From Clostridia bacterium (lineage in GTDB: Bacteria > Bacillota > Clostridia > UMGS1840): a DNA stretch of 64,000 nucleotides. Position 1 is the stretch's first letter. The number at the start of each line of letters is the position of its first letter. The DNA lies in the NCBI GenBank assembly GCA_017468465.1, contig JAFUIN010000001.1:130876-194875 (forward strand). The letters run 5' to 3'. Below the pieces are notes generated by a model, which saw nothing but the letters and a program-made list of their open reading frames with translations, was not told the origin of the DNA and searched no databases. Positions 53,650 through 61,564 of the stretch are shown piece after piece. The position numbers were made by a program, and so were the translations under genes.

Positions 53650-53710
53650 TATGTATGAAAATACATCCTTGCCTTATCCAAAGGAGATAAGGCTGATGAG
53701 CAACAAACTG
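53650..53710 (+). promoter_or_regulatory. Structured leader before rpsF
   Basis: ATGTAT-gaaa-ATACAT, then GCCTTATC (53671-53678) with GATAAGGC (53686-53693), then GAGCA with TGCTC. The position fits an S6:S18 autoregulatory leader, but I could not confirm the conserved bulge of that motif. Confidence 0.4.
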
Positions 53711-53736
53711 CTCAAATCCATAAGGAGGTGAAAAAG

Positions 53737-54033
53737 ATGAGCGAAATCAAGAAAAATTATGAAGCAATGTTCATCGTAAACGCAAATTTAAGTGAGGATC
53801 AGATCAGTGCAACTGTTGAAAAATTCAAAGCATTGATTTCAGCTAATGGCGAACTTACCAAGGTTGAAGAAATCGGTAAGAAAAGACTGGCGTATCCGAT
53901 CATGAAAATGAGCGAAGGTTACTATGTGCTTTGCGAATTTACTTCTTTAACTGATTTCCCCCGCGAACTGGAAAGAAAATTCAACATTTCCGATGCGGTT
54001 ATTCGTTCTTTAGTAATTGCGAAAGGCGAATAA
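53737..54033 (+). CDS. rpsF: 30S ribosomal protein S6
   Basis: The 98-residue protein reads NYEAMFIVNANLSEDQISA, GKKRLAYPIMKMSEGYYVL and FNISDAVIRSLVI, the S6 pattern. It pairs with S18 on the 30S platform. The start at MSEIKKNYE has AAGGAGGTG upstream; a GTG nine bases earlier overlaps that site. First gene of rpsF-ssb-rpsR. Confidence 0.97.
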   Translation: MSEIKKNYEAMFIVNANLSEDQISATVEKFKALISANGELTKVEEIGKKRLAYPIMKMSEGYYVLCEFTSLTDFPRELERKFNISDAVIRSLVIAKGE

Positions 54034-54063
54034 TTCCAAAAGCGGAATTTTTGAGGTGAAACT

Positions 54064-54498
54064 ATGTTAAACAAAGTAATGCTGATGGGTCGTTTAACTC
54101 GGGATCCTGAACTCCGTGCTACACAAAGCGGTGTTTCCGTTGTTACCTTTACCTTGGCTGTGGATCGTAACTTCCAGCGTCAGGGCGAAGAAAGACAGGC
54201 TGACTTTATCAATATTGTTGCATTTCGGCATACTGCTGAATTTGTGAAAAAATATTTCGTTAAAGGTCAGTTAGCTTGTGTATGCGGTTCCATTCAGACC
54301 AGAACCTGGGAACAAGACGGCAAGAAAAACTATGCAACCGAAGTTATTGCAGACGAAGTTCACTTTACCGGTGACCGTCGTGATAACAGCGGCAATGGTT
54401 ATCAGACCCAGCAAAGACCTTCCAATGACGGATTCGTTCAGGATGGGCCGGCAAACGACGGTTTTATGACCGTTGAAGATGACCAGCTCCCGTTCTAA
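54064..54498 (+). CDS. ssb: Single-stranded DNA-binding protein
   Basis: The 144-residue protein has the OB-fold start [37 protein letters not shown], a Gln/Asn-rich linker and the acidic C-terminal tip DDQLPF used to recruit partners. It sits between rpsF and rpsR as in most Firmicutes. Confidence 0.98.
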   Translation: MLNKVMLMGRLTRDPELRATQSGVSVVTFTLAVDRNFQRQGEERQADFINIVAFRHTAEFVKKYFVKGQLACVCGSIQTRTWEQDGKKNYATEVIADEVHFTGDRRDNSGNGYQTQQRPSNDGFVQDGPANDGFMTVEDDQLPF

Positions 54499-54541
54499 CA
54501 TCCAAATTCAGAAATCAAAATTTATAAGGAGGATTAGAAAA

Positions 54542-54793
54542 ATGGCTGAAATTAAAAAAGAAAATTCATTCAGAGCAAACAGAAGACCCAAAAGAAAAGT
54601 TTGCCAGTTCTGTGTTGATAAAGCAATGGATATCGATTATAAAGATGTTGCAAAGTTAAGAAGATACACTTCTGAAAGAGCAAAAATTCTGCCCAGAAGA
54701 GTAACCGGTACTTGTGCAAAACATCAGAGACTGTTGACTATCGCAATCAAAAGAGCAAGACATATCGCTCTGATGCCTTATTCTGCAGACTAA
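54542..54793 (+). CDS. rpsR: 30S ribosomal protein S18
   Basis: The 83-residue protein has the S18 core [19 protein letters not shown] and [18 protein letters not shown]. Three cysteines (VCQFC and GTCAKH) mark a zinc-binding (C+) form. The start has AAGGAGG upstream. It binds next to S6. Confidence 0.97.
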   Translation: MAEIKKENSFRANRRPKRKVCQFCVDKAMDIDYKDVAKLRRYTSERAKILPRRVTGTCAKHQRLLTIAIKRARHIALMPYSAD

Positions 54794-54812
54794 TTATCAT
54801 CCATAAGGAATC

Positions 54813-54852
54813 AAATTCGGAAAGTGGCAAAGGTCCGCTTTCCGAATTTTTG
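54813..54852 (+). terminator. Terminator of rpsF-ssb-rpsR
   Basis: AATTCGGAAAG pairs perfectly with CTTTCCGAATT, followed by five T. Confidence 0.9.
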
Positions 54853-54895
54853 CCTAATGGGAAACTGTTGTATTTTGTTGAAAAATGAGGTTGTT

Positions 54896-55351
54896 ATGGG
54901 AAAAACGTTAGTACAAAACAAAAAAGCCAGACACGACTATTTTATTTTGGAAACCTATGAAGCAGGCATTGAGCTTGTGGGAACCGAAGTGAAATCTGTG
55001 CGTCAGGGGAAAATGAACCTAAAGGATTCCTACGTTGATATCAAAAACGGAGAAGCCTTCTTAATCGGTGCCCATATCAGCCCTTATGAGCACGGCAACA
55101 TTTTTAACCGTGACCCGGAGCGTGTGAGAAAGCTCTTGCTCAAAAAGCAGGAAATCATGAAGCTTACGGGGAAATTAACCGAAAAAGGTCTTACCATTGT
55201 TCCTTTGGAGGTATATCTCAATAAAAATTGGATTAAATTAAGTATTGCATTGGCACAGGGTAAGAAAAATTACGATAAGCGTGATGCCAAAGCAGAGGCA
55301 GATGCAAAACGAAGCATGGACCGTGCCTTAAAAGAACGGAACTTCCGATAG
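54896..55351 (+). CDS. smpB: SsrA-binding protein SmpB
   Basis: The 151-residue protein reads NKKARHDYFILETYEAGIEL, VGTEVKSVRQGKMNLKDSY, and ends with a basic tail including KRDAKAEADAKRSMDRAL. It binds tmRNA and carries it to stalled ribosomes. The start was moved to MGKTLVQNKK to match the family. The tmRNA gene lies 44 bases downstream. Confidence 0.97.
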   Translation: MGKTLVQNKKARHDYFILETYEAGIELVGTEVKSVRQGKMNLKDSYVDIKNGEAFLIGAHISPYEHGNIFNRDPERVRKLLLKKQEIMKLTGKLTEKGLTIVPLEVYLNKNWIKLSIALAQGKKNYDKRDAKAEADAKRSMDRALKERNFR

Positions 55352-55395
55352 GGGGTTTCGTCAAAAAAGTACAATGGTTGTCACCATAAAAATAT

Positions 55396-55745
55396 GGGGA
55401 TGTAAAGGTTTCGACGGGGATGTTGAAGCAAGGTAAGCGAGCAGTTGTGGGGCGCAACTATAAAAGCTTCAAACTTAAAATTAAACGCTAACAATAATTT
55501 AGCATACGCTGCCTAATTAACGGCGGCTGTCCTGCCAAAGAGCACCACGGCTTCGGTTTGGGCATCATTTAGTGGTCAACGTCTTTTTGCATTTCGTCGG
55601 GCAGAAAAACGTATCAAGACGATACCGGCAAAGGTTGGCTTGCTATCTACCTGCCTTTGTGGGGAATCCTAACAGATAACTGCGCTCGGAGAAAGCTTTG
55701 TGAATGCGTTTTCGGACAGGGGTTCGATTCCCCTCATCTCCACCA
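55396..55745 (+). ncRNA. ssrA: Transfer-messenger RNA
   Basis: The 5' end GGGGATGTAAAGGTTTCGAC and the 3' end GGTTCGATTCCCCTCATCTC followed by CACCA form the tRNA-Ala-like half. The tag frame runs from GCT at 55487 to TAA at 55514 and encodes ANNNLAYAA, a typical Firmicutes degradation tag. Pseudoknot-rich sequence lies between. It rescues stalled ribosomes with SmpB. The encoded CCA end is also the likely attachment site of the element to the right. Confidence 0.97.
55721..55745. other. Putative attL at the ssrA 3' end
   Basis: The last 25 bases of ssrA form the T-arm and acceptor end. Tyrosine integrases commonly use this site, and an integrase gene begins within 90 bases. The second copy (attR) would lie beyond the window, so the core is not defined. 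Confidence 0.55.
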
Positions 55746-55754
55746 TAATATCAG

Positions 55755-55783
55755 AAAACCCGCTAATTCAGCGGGTTTTTGTT
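55755..55783. terminator. Terminator after ssrA
   Basis: AAAACCCGC and GCGGGTTTT pair around seven bases with flanking A- and T-runs. It can stop ssrA transcripts and the integrase transcript from the other side. Confidence 0.85.
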
Positions 55784-55829
55784 TTCATTATGCACCTTAC
55801 CCAAGAAAAAACCAAGAATTATTTTGGGT

Positions 55830-56996
55830 TTATTCAATATTGTTCAGAATTTTGATGGCTCTTTCTTCTTCTCTGGGGTATAAATGCGCGTATGTGTTCC
55901 ATGTGATTTCCACTTTTGAATGACCGAGACGTCGTGCTATTTCCTGAATGTTTATTCCTTCGTTGATAAGAACGGTTGCATGGGTATGTCTAAAGTCGTG
56001 GATTCTGATTTTTGGGAGGTCCGCCAGTTTGGCGAATTGTTGATTTTTTGAGGCGATGCTGGTGTCCCGTAAGGGAGCAATGCCTCCACAGATTCTAAAA
56101 TCGTTTGTGAAACCTTTTATTTGTTTTTGACGTTCCTTATGTTCTGTTAGTATTTTAATTAAAGGTAGGGGTTTTTGGAGCGTTCTGTATGATGATTTGT
56201 TTTTTGGTGGTGTTTCTCTGTCACCGCCTTTTAGCTTTTGTGCAATGCTTCGTCTAACGTGAAGATGGTTTTCTTCATCATCTGACCATTTTAATGCGTT
56301 GATTTCTCCTTTTCGCATACCGGTATAGAAGGCGATAGAGAAAAAGACATAATATCCCCAATCGGTAAGAGAGCCGGATGCTTCCGCTGTTTGTCTGGCA
56401 ATGCTAATATACTGTTTGAATTCTTCTGGAGTATAGTATTGAATTTTTTCTTGCGGATTTATTTCGTACGGATCCTTAAAGTTTTTCACGTTGTGAAGGG
56501 GATTTCGTAGAAGGTATTCTTTTTCTACGGCATAGTTGAATAAGTTTCGAAGTTCTCCATATATATTTTGTTTGGTTGTGACTGCCAATGAGGTTCGGTT
56601 TTCTGGATTCTTTTTTTGCAGCTGTAATTCAGAGATGGTCCGTTTCCATTCATCCAGGATTGCTGCATTGAATTTTGGCAGTTTGATGTTACTAAGATAT
56701 GGCAGGACATAGCGTTCCAGGTTCCGTTTGGTTTTATCCAGTGTGGTTTCCCTTACGGTATGTGCTTTTTCTCGAATGTATTCATCATATAATTCTTTTA
56801 AGGTTTTGGGAGTGTCTGCAGCAGTTTTCTTTTTCAGATATTCCTGCATTAATTCGGTTTCTTTATCTTTTGCTTCTTGGGCACCATAGATAATTCGTTC
56901 AACATTTTTTGCTTTCCCTTTGTTATCTGTATAACAAATAATCACGCGGTAAGCTTGCTTGCCGTCTTTTTTCTTATTGAGTTTATAGATCGGCAT
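55830..56996 (-). CDS. int: Tyrosine recombinase (phage integrase)
   Basis: The 388-residue protein has an N-terminal arm-binding part, a SAM-like core-binding domain (about residues 65-175) and the catalytic domain with Arg in FYTGMRKGEINAL, HxxR in HDFRHTHATV, His in LGHSKVEIT and the nucleophile Tyr in NTYAHLYP. It should integrate and excise the element at ssrA. Its 3' end points to the attachment site. It lies downstream of the helicase gene on the same strand, separated by a hairpin. Confidence 0.95.
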   Translation of the reverse strand: MPIYKLNKKKDGKQAYRVIICYTDNKGKAKNVERIIYGAQEAKDKETELMQEYLKKKTAADTPKTLKELYDEYIREKAHTVRETTLDKTKRNLERYVLPYLSNIKLPKFNAAILDEWKRTISELQLQKKNPENRTSLAVTTKQNIYGELRNLFNYAVEKEYLLRNPLHNVKNFKDPYEINPQEKIQYYTPEEFKQYISIARQTAEASGSLTDWGYYVFFSIAFYTGMRKGEINALKWSDDEENHLHVRRSIAQKLKGGDRETPPKNKSSYRTLQKPLPLIKILTEHKERQKQIKGFTNDFRICGGIAPLRDTSIASKNQQFAKLADLPKIRIHDFRHTHATVLINEGINIQEIARRLGHSKVEITWNTYAHLYPREEERAIKILNNIE

Positions 56997-57023
56997 TGTA
57001 AGACTCCTTTCTTTCGATTTTTG

Positions 57024-57052
57024 AAAGCCTGCTCGACATCAGAGCAGGCTTT
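57024..57052. terminator. Hairpin between helicase and integrase genes
   Basis: AAAGCCTGCTC pairs perfectly with GAGCAGGCTTT. The T-run is good on the plus strand but weak on the minus strand, along which both neighbours are read, so it may only reduce read-through into the integrase gene. Confidence 0.55.
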
Positions 57053-57053
57053 T

Positions 57054-59546
57054 TTAGTAGTAGGGATATTGTGGTGGCGGATCTTCCTGATTTTGATTGA
57101 GTTCGTGATAGATTTCCCATTCTTCTTCAATGATTTTATCCGGTTTGCATACCTTGCAGGGAGTACGTCCCATGGTTTGTGCTTGCTTTTGAGTTACCAT
57201 TTTAGTTTGATATTCAATAATGGTTTCGCAGTTATCCATGTGATATTTTTGACCGTTGGAAGTAATGTATACGTTGGTACTCGGTTTTGGAATTTCATTT
57301 TTCTTTCGGTCGTTGGGACCGCCAATGAAGGTTGCATAAAGTATGATTGCAATAAATGCAGTCCAAAGGATTCCTTTTATTGCAGATTTGAATTTTTCTT
57401 TTTTAGGATCGGCGTTTTTTTTGATAAGCGTCTTTTCTGTTGCAGTACTATTGTCTACAAAAGATGCACTGATTGGTGTATTATTTACAAGAGTATCCTG
57501 CATTTTGTTGATGATGGGATAGGTTTCCGGTTGGTCCGCAATAATTTTTTTGGAAATTTTCAAGAGGTCTGTTAAAAGTTGGTTCTCTTGTCTGATCCAA
57601 TAGTTGTAGTTACATACAATAATCAGATTTCGTTTTGTTCTGCTGACAGCCGTGTTGATGACATGTGCACCGCCTGAATCTTGTCGGAGCGTATCAGTGA
57701 AAAATTTTTCTGCAGAGCCGTCATCAGATACACTTAAAATAACGGTATCCCATTCGTGGCCCTGGGTTGCATGAACGGTAAAAATTTTATCCGGTTGCTG
57801 CCAAATAACATCACAGTCACATAATTCTTTTTGTAGGCAGTAGATTTGATCCTTATATGCTGTCAGAATACCCACATCAGATTCTGCCGGATATGTATTT
57901 AAGAAACGTTTGATGGCATTTGCTTCTGCGATATTATCACGTTTATTTTTCCGTTCTGCAGTAAGTGGAGCGTGTATGTAATATAGATTGGTTTCGATAG
58001 CATCATTTGCGGAATGAAAAGGAGTTTCTTCGTTTTGATATATGTATTGATTCAATATTTTTGCCAAAGGACTTCCAAAGCGAAAGGTTTTGGATAAGAA
58101 AATGGTTTCCAGTTCGTTATAATCGGTGATGGCCATATCGTTATATTCGGTATGGTTCACATATTTTTCGATGATTTTATTTTGATTACAGGTAAGGAAA
58201 TCCGGCATATAAAGTGCTGATTGGTCCCAAAGAACAACAGTTTCATTATCGGAGTCTTTTGTAATCTTTTCTCCGTTCATTTCGCAGATAGGATTCAGCT
58301 GCATATGGTCACCTAAGAAGGTAACCGGACAATTATTGACAAATAATACGCCGGCTTTAATTAAAGAAGCATACCCGGCTTCATCTAAAAAAATATGTGC
58401 ATAGGAAAATGCCTGCTCTAAATTATGGGCAATATAGCCATCTAAGGTACAGGCGATAATGGGGATGCCATGCGTTGCTTTGGTAAGCTCCCCGTCATTT
58501 TCCTTTTTCTTAATGAGTTCGTTTTCTTTTTCACGTAATTTTTGAATGGTTGCCCGCTTTTTGTTGATTTCATCAAATAATGGATTCTTATCAGCGGGAA
58601 TATTGGTTTGTTGGGAGAGCGTTTGCACGTTGTTTTGTAGCTGCTGTTGCAATCGATCAATCTGAACTTTCGTTTGGTTTAATTCTTTTAACAGATGATT
58701 TTCAAATTCTTCATCGTGGCGACAGAGATAGGGATATTGTTCTTTGAATTTATTGGTAGGGACACCGATTCGGCAGATGGTATCACTTAAGGAGATTCCT
58801 GATTCTACTAAGACATGGATTAAGCTGAAGAGCATTTGATCCAGTGCTACATTAGTGGGAGCAGTTAGCAGAATTTTTTGCTCCGGATGGTCTTTCAGAT
58901 ATGTTAGATAATTCAGTACAGAGTATGCCAGGACAACCTGTGTCTTACCGGTTCCCGGGGGTCCCCAAATATAGGTGAAGGCTTTTTTGTCGTAGCACTC
59001 ATTTGGTTTTGCCCATGGATTGCCATATAGAATTTGTTTGATTGCTCTTTTTTGTTCGTCACTTGGCATTAAATTGGGAAGATAGAGTGCTTCATCGGGA
59101 ACAATATCGTGGGTTTTGGTAGGAATGCTGAAATTTTTTTCATTACAGATATACCAGTTTTCTACCCGTTTGACTAAAAATTTCAAGTCGGAAATCAATA
59201 CAATTTGGATAACTTCTTTTTTCTGAAAGCGTTTCAAAAGCTCCTGACCAACAATCTTAACAGTCAGGAGCTTTGTTTTTTCGTCGTAGTTTATTATTTG
59301 CACATCATTTGTCTGATAAATCACATGGTTGATTTCAAAGAGTACATATTCAATGGAGTCTTCACGGATTTTTTTTGAAAGCTGAAGGATATAAGTATCA
59401 TCACGAAGTGCTCTTTTGAAGGAACGTACATCAACACGAACCACACCCTTGTAGCGTTCGTTTTCGTTTAGGTATTCTAAATAGATTCGGGCACTTTTTG
59501 CCGCATATTCATTGATTTTATTGCGGTTAATTTCAGAAGAGTTCAT
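57054..59546 (-). CDS. SF1 (Upf1-like) helicase with membrane and zinc-binding tail
   Basis: The 830-residue protein has an unknown N domain (1-160), then an SF1B-type helicase: PSDEQKRAI, Walker A GPPGTGKT (about 195-202), TAPTNVALD, a coiled-coil insertion (about 280-350), Walker B FLDEAGYA, GDHMQLNPI, TFRFGSPLA, VHATQGHEWD and NTAVSRTKRN. After residue 720 comes one transmembrane segment (GILWTAFIAIILYATFIGG). A tail follows with GQKYHMDNC and GRTPCKVCKP, an Ada-like zinc site also seen at the ends of some nucleases. The gene lies 44 bases after the repressor gene, so it is likely expressed in the lysogen. Function unknown; phage defence is a guess. Confidence 0.85.
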   Translation of the reverse strand: MNSSEINRNKINEYAAKSARIYLEYLNENERYKGVVRVDVRSFKRALRDDTYILQLSKKIREDSIEYVLFEINHVIYQTNDVQIINYDEKTKLLTVKIVGQELLKRFQKKEVIQIVLISDLKFLVKRVENWYICNEKNFSIPTKTHDIVPDEALYLPNLMPSDEQKRAIKQILYGNPWAKPNECYDKKAFTYIWGPPGTGKTQVVLAYSVLNYLTYLKDHPEQKILLTAPTNVALDQMLFSLIHVLVESGISLSDTICRIGVPTNKFKEQYPYLCRHDEEFENHLLKELNQTKVQIDRLQQQLQNNVQTLSQQTNIPADKNPLFDEINKKRATIQKLREKENELIKKKENDGELTKATHGIPIIACTLDGYIAHNLEQAFSYAHIFLDEAGYASLIKAGVLFVNNCPVTFLGDHMQLNPICEMNGEKITKDSDNETVVLWDQSALYMPDFLTCNQNKIIEKYVNHTEYNDMAITDYNELETIFLSKTFRFGSPLAKILNQYIYQNEETPFHSANDAIETNLYYIHAPLTAERKNKRDNIAEANAIKRFLNTYPAESDVGILTAYKDQIYCLQKELCDCDVIWQQPDKIFTVHATQGHEWDTVILSVSDDGSAEKFFTDTLRQDSGGAHVINTAVSRTKRNLIIVCNYNYWIRQENQLLTDLLKISKKIIADQPETYPIINKMQDTLVNNTPISASFVDNSTATEKTLIKKNADPKKEKFKSAIKGILWTAFIAIILYATFIGGPNDRKKNEIPKPSTNVYITSNGQKYHMDNCETIIEYQTKMVTQKQAQTMGRTPCKVCKPDKIIEEEWEIYHELNQNQEDPPPQYPYY

Positions 59547-59590
59547 AGAAGAAAATCCTTTTTAACAATATTTTACATAGATAAATTTTC

Positions 59591-59929
59591 CTATCCGACG
59601 TTGGAGGCGGAGTCTTTTTCTTTGTATTTATCAGATTTGAGCATTTGTTTGACGGTGCCTTTTAATTCGGCACGGTCTTCGATGTCCAGGAGCGAAATCA
59701 ATTCTGTTAATTCGTCCTGAATAATTGATTTAGGCTGTATTTCTTTTCCCAACAGATAATCAATAGATACGTTAAAATGGTCTGCAATCTTTTGAAGAGC
59801 AGTATCCCTGGGACATGAACCTTGCTTCCAATATGTAACAGATGCAGATGAAATTCCTATCACTTTTGCTACAGCGTTAGGGGAGGTATTATTTTTAGTG
59901 CATAAATCAACAAAAATTTTCCAAAACAT
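59591..59929 (-). CDS. CI-like repressor (XRE family)
   Basis: The 112-residue protein has an HTH domain (NNTSPNAVAKVIGISSASVTYWKQG) followed by FNVSIDYLLGKE and a short helical tail. It has no peptidase domain, so it would not be self-cleaving like lambda CI. It faces the Cro-like gene across shared operators and probably keeps the element quiet. AAAGGAG precedes the ATG. Confidence 0.88.
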   Translation of the reverse strand: MFWKIFVDLCTKNNTSPNAVAKVIGISSASVTYWKQGSCPRDTALQKIADHFNVSIDYLLGKEIQPKSIIQDELTELISLLDIEDRAELKGTVKQMLKSDKYKEKDSASNVG

Positions 59930-59949
59930 AATCTTTTTAGCTCCTTTGT

Positions 59950-60048
59950 AAATATTCTATATATCTCAGTTATCTAAGTTGTGAAAAATGACAAAAGTTA
60001 AAAAACTGAGTTTTTATCGTTGACAAACTGAGATTACTGAGATATAAT
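59950..60048. promoter_or_regulatory. Lysogeny-switch region with ACTGAG operators
   Basis: The rightward promoter is TTGACA (60020-60025), 17-base spacer, TATAAT (60043-60048). Half-sites ACTGAG lie at 60005-60010, 60027-60032 and 60036-60041, and the reverse CTCAGT at 59965-59970. The leftward start region carries AACTTAGATAACTGAGATAT, nearly the same as the rightward AACTGAGATTACTGAGATAT. One protein could thus control both directions. Confidence 0.7.
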
Positions 60049-60121
60049 ATTAACAAGGTTAAAACCATTAACCAAAGTATATCACAGGTTAAGAAGAAAG
60101 TCAAGAAAGGAGCAATTTTGT

Positions 60122-60307
60122 ATGTTGACAAAGCTGCAGACAATTTTGTATGACCGAAGAATTTCACAGCATGAAATTGCAGAGGTTGCCGGAGTATCGG
60201 ATGCTTTTATGAGCAATATTTTGTCCGGAAAAAAACTGCCCTCCGTTCCTGTATTAAAACGGATTGCGAAGCATCTGGGGGTTACTCTGGATGATTTAGT
60301 AGATTAA
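60122..60307 (+). CDS. Cro-like small HTH protein
   Basis: The 61-residue protein is a bare XRE domain: RRISQHEIAEVAGVSDAFMS, NILSGKKLPSVPVLKRIA, then HLGVTLDDLVD. Its place, divergent from the repressor and first in the rightward transcript, is that of Cro. The AAAGGAG site lies nine to ten bases upstream. Confidence 0.88.
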   Translation: MLTKLQTILYDRRISQHEIAEVAGVSDAFMSNILSGKKLPSVPVLKRIAKHLGVTLDDLVD

Positions 60308-60320
60308 GGAGTGTTTAAGT

Positions 60321-60611
60321 ATGAATGTAAGGATTCCTCCGATTAAGGATATCAAGAAAGCAATTGTTTTGTATTATACCAAACATGAAATTGACAACAA
60401 GGATATTGCCGAATTGTTTGGAGAAGAGTTTTCCTTTGGAAAATTATCCAGGATGAGAGCTTTGGTAAGATTGCAAATGAAAGAAGAGAAAACACCGTTT
60501 TTTAATGCTAATGCTGTGAACACAGACGTTGCCTATCGGGTATGGGGATTTCCTATTGAAGATTTGGAAAGACGATATGCAAAGCTTAAGAAGCTTAAAT
60601 TGATTGATTAG
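60321..60611 (+). CDS. Phage-type hypothetical protein with HTH-like start
   Basis: The 96-residue protein begins RIPPIKDIKKAIVLYYTKHE, followed by DNKDIAELFGEEFSFGKLSR, which looks like a homeodomain-like HTH. The C-terminal half has DVAYRVWGFPIEDLERRYAK. I do not recognise a family. It follows the Cro-like gene by 13 bases in the same run, with an AAGGAG site. Confidence 0.7.
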   Translation: MNVRIPPIKDIKKAIVLYYTKHEIDNKDIAELFGEEFSFGKLSRMRALVRLQMKEEKTPFFNANAVNTDVAYRVWGFPIEDLERRYAKLKKLKLID

Positions 60612-60620
60612 GTGATGATG

Positions 60621-60761
60621 ATGAAAACTTATGAAATTGTGTTAGATGTTGAAGAATATATCGTTGAACAGGACTCTTTTACATTTTGGGACGGAATCGA
60701 AGTGGTCCTTGGATTTTTCTTGTTTTGTGTACCTCTATTATTTTTGTATTTTTTAATGTGA
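60621..60761 (+). CDS. 46-residue membrane peptide
   Basis: This small frame encodes MKTYEIVLDVEEYIVEQDSF, then a hydrophobic C-terminal segment (VVLGFFLFCVPLLFLYFLM). Three ATGs in a row precede the coding start, with GGTG upstream; the third was chosen. It fits tightly between its neighbours and has a phage-like single-helix plan. Function unknown. Confidence 0.5.
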   Translation: MKTYEIVLDVEEYIVEQDSFTFWDGIEVVLGFFLFCVPLLFLYFLM

Positions 60762-60778
60762 TACGGAGGGGAATTATT

Positions 60779-61564
60779 ATGTATGATATGGTTCGCCGAT
60801 TTCGGTTATATGATTTGCCACATCCGGAAAGTTTGTTTGAAGTTGAAAAATATGAAGAGTGGCAGCAAAAGGAATGTTTGCAGGGAAGTTACTACATAGA
60901 AGGCAAGCGGGCTGCTGAGGTGTATGCCCGGTATGGAGAAGAACTTTCCAGACACGGATTTTTGATGCGAGTATCCTTAGCGCATGCTTCGGTATGGGAA
61001 AAGAATGCTGCAATACTTATCATGGAAAGCTTTGAAGATTCCAAAGATGCTTGTTTGGTTTTATCATTTGTTCGTGCGCCGGAGATGGAACGAATTTTTT
61101 TAGAAACTGATAAAGGAAAACTTTTCGAATTGGATTTCAAGAGGAATGCTCGCTGGGTGCAGATGAATCGTTTTAAGCCTTATTTTATTTGGCTTAAATA
61201 TTCCGGGGCTGATTTTTCGGGAGTGAAATTTCGGAGAACTGTTGTTCGTTTTGCGGATTTTTACCGTTGTAATTTTCAGCATTCTTCCTGGCATGCCTGT
61301 AGGTTTCATTTGTCAGTTGACGGTGGAGAGCTGTTTTGTAAATTTGTAAATTGTGATTTTACGGGAAGTAATTTTTTAGGTGTTGATTTCAGCCGTTGTC
61401 AATTTTTTAACTGTAATTTTTCAGAATGCCGTTTTCGTAATTGCAAATTTGATTATACAGTAATGGATAACTGCTGTTTTGATGATTTCGATATGGTAAG
61501 GTGTAAAACAGAACATCTTTTTTTTTTAAACTCAAAAGAGGTGGATGAAAATGAAGCTGAATGA
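60779..61564 (+). CDS. Pentapeptide-repeat protein
   Basis: The 261-residue protein has an unrecognised first half (MYDMVRRFRLYDLPHPESLF) and a second half, from about residue 140, made of A(D/N)F-type pentapeptide repeats: ADFSGVKFRRT, CDFTGSNFLGVDFSRCQF and FNCNFSECRFRNCKF. These form a right-handed beta helix, sometimes DNA-mimicking. The repeats are rich in Cys and Phe. GGAGGGG lies before the chosen ATG; the longer frame upstream overlaps the membrane peptide and is not used. Confidence 0.82.
   Translation: MYDMVRRFRLYDLPHPESLFEVEKYEEWQQKECLQGSYYIEGKRAAEVYARYGEELSRHGFLMRVSLAHASVWEKNAAILIMESFEDSKDACLVLSFVRAPEMERIFLETDKGKLFELDFKRNARWVQMNRFKPYFIWLKYSGADFSGVKFRRTVVRFADFYRCNFQHSSWHACRFHLSVDGGELFCKFVNCDFTGSNFLGVDFSRCQFFNCNFSECRFRNCKFDYTVMDNCCFDDFDMVRCKTEHLFFLNSKEVDENEAE

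Noticed and set aside
55700..55745. Separate tRNA gene
   Set aside because: The T-arm and CCA end belong to the tmRNA, whose 5' partner lies at 55396.
60686..60778. N-terminal extension of the pentapeptide-repeat protein
   Set aside because: The extension overlaps the membrane-peptide frame and lacks a ribosome site; GGAGGGG marks the ATG at 60779.
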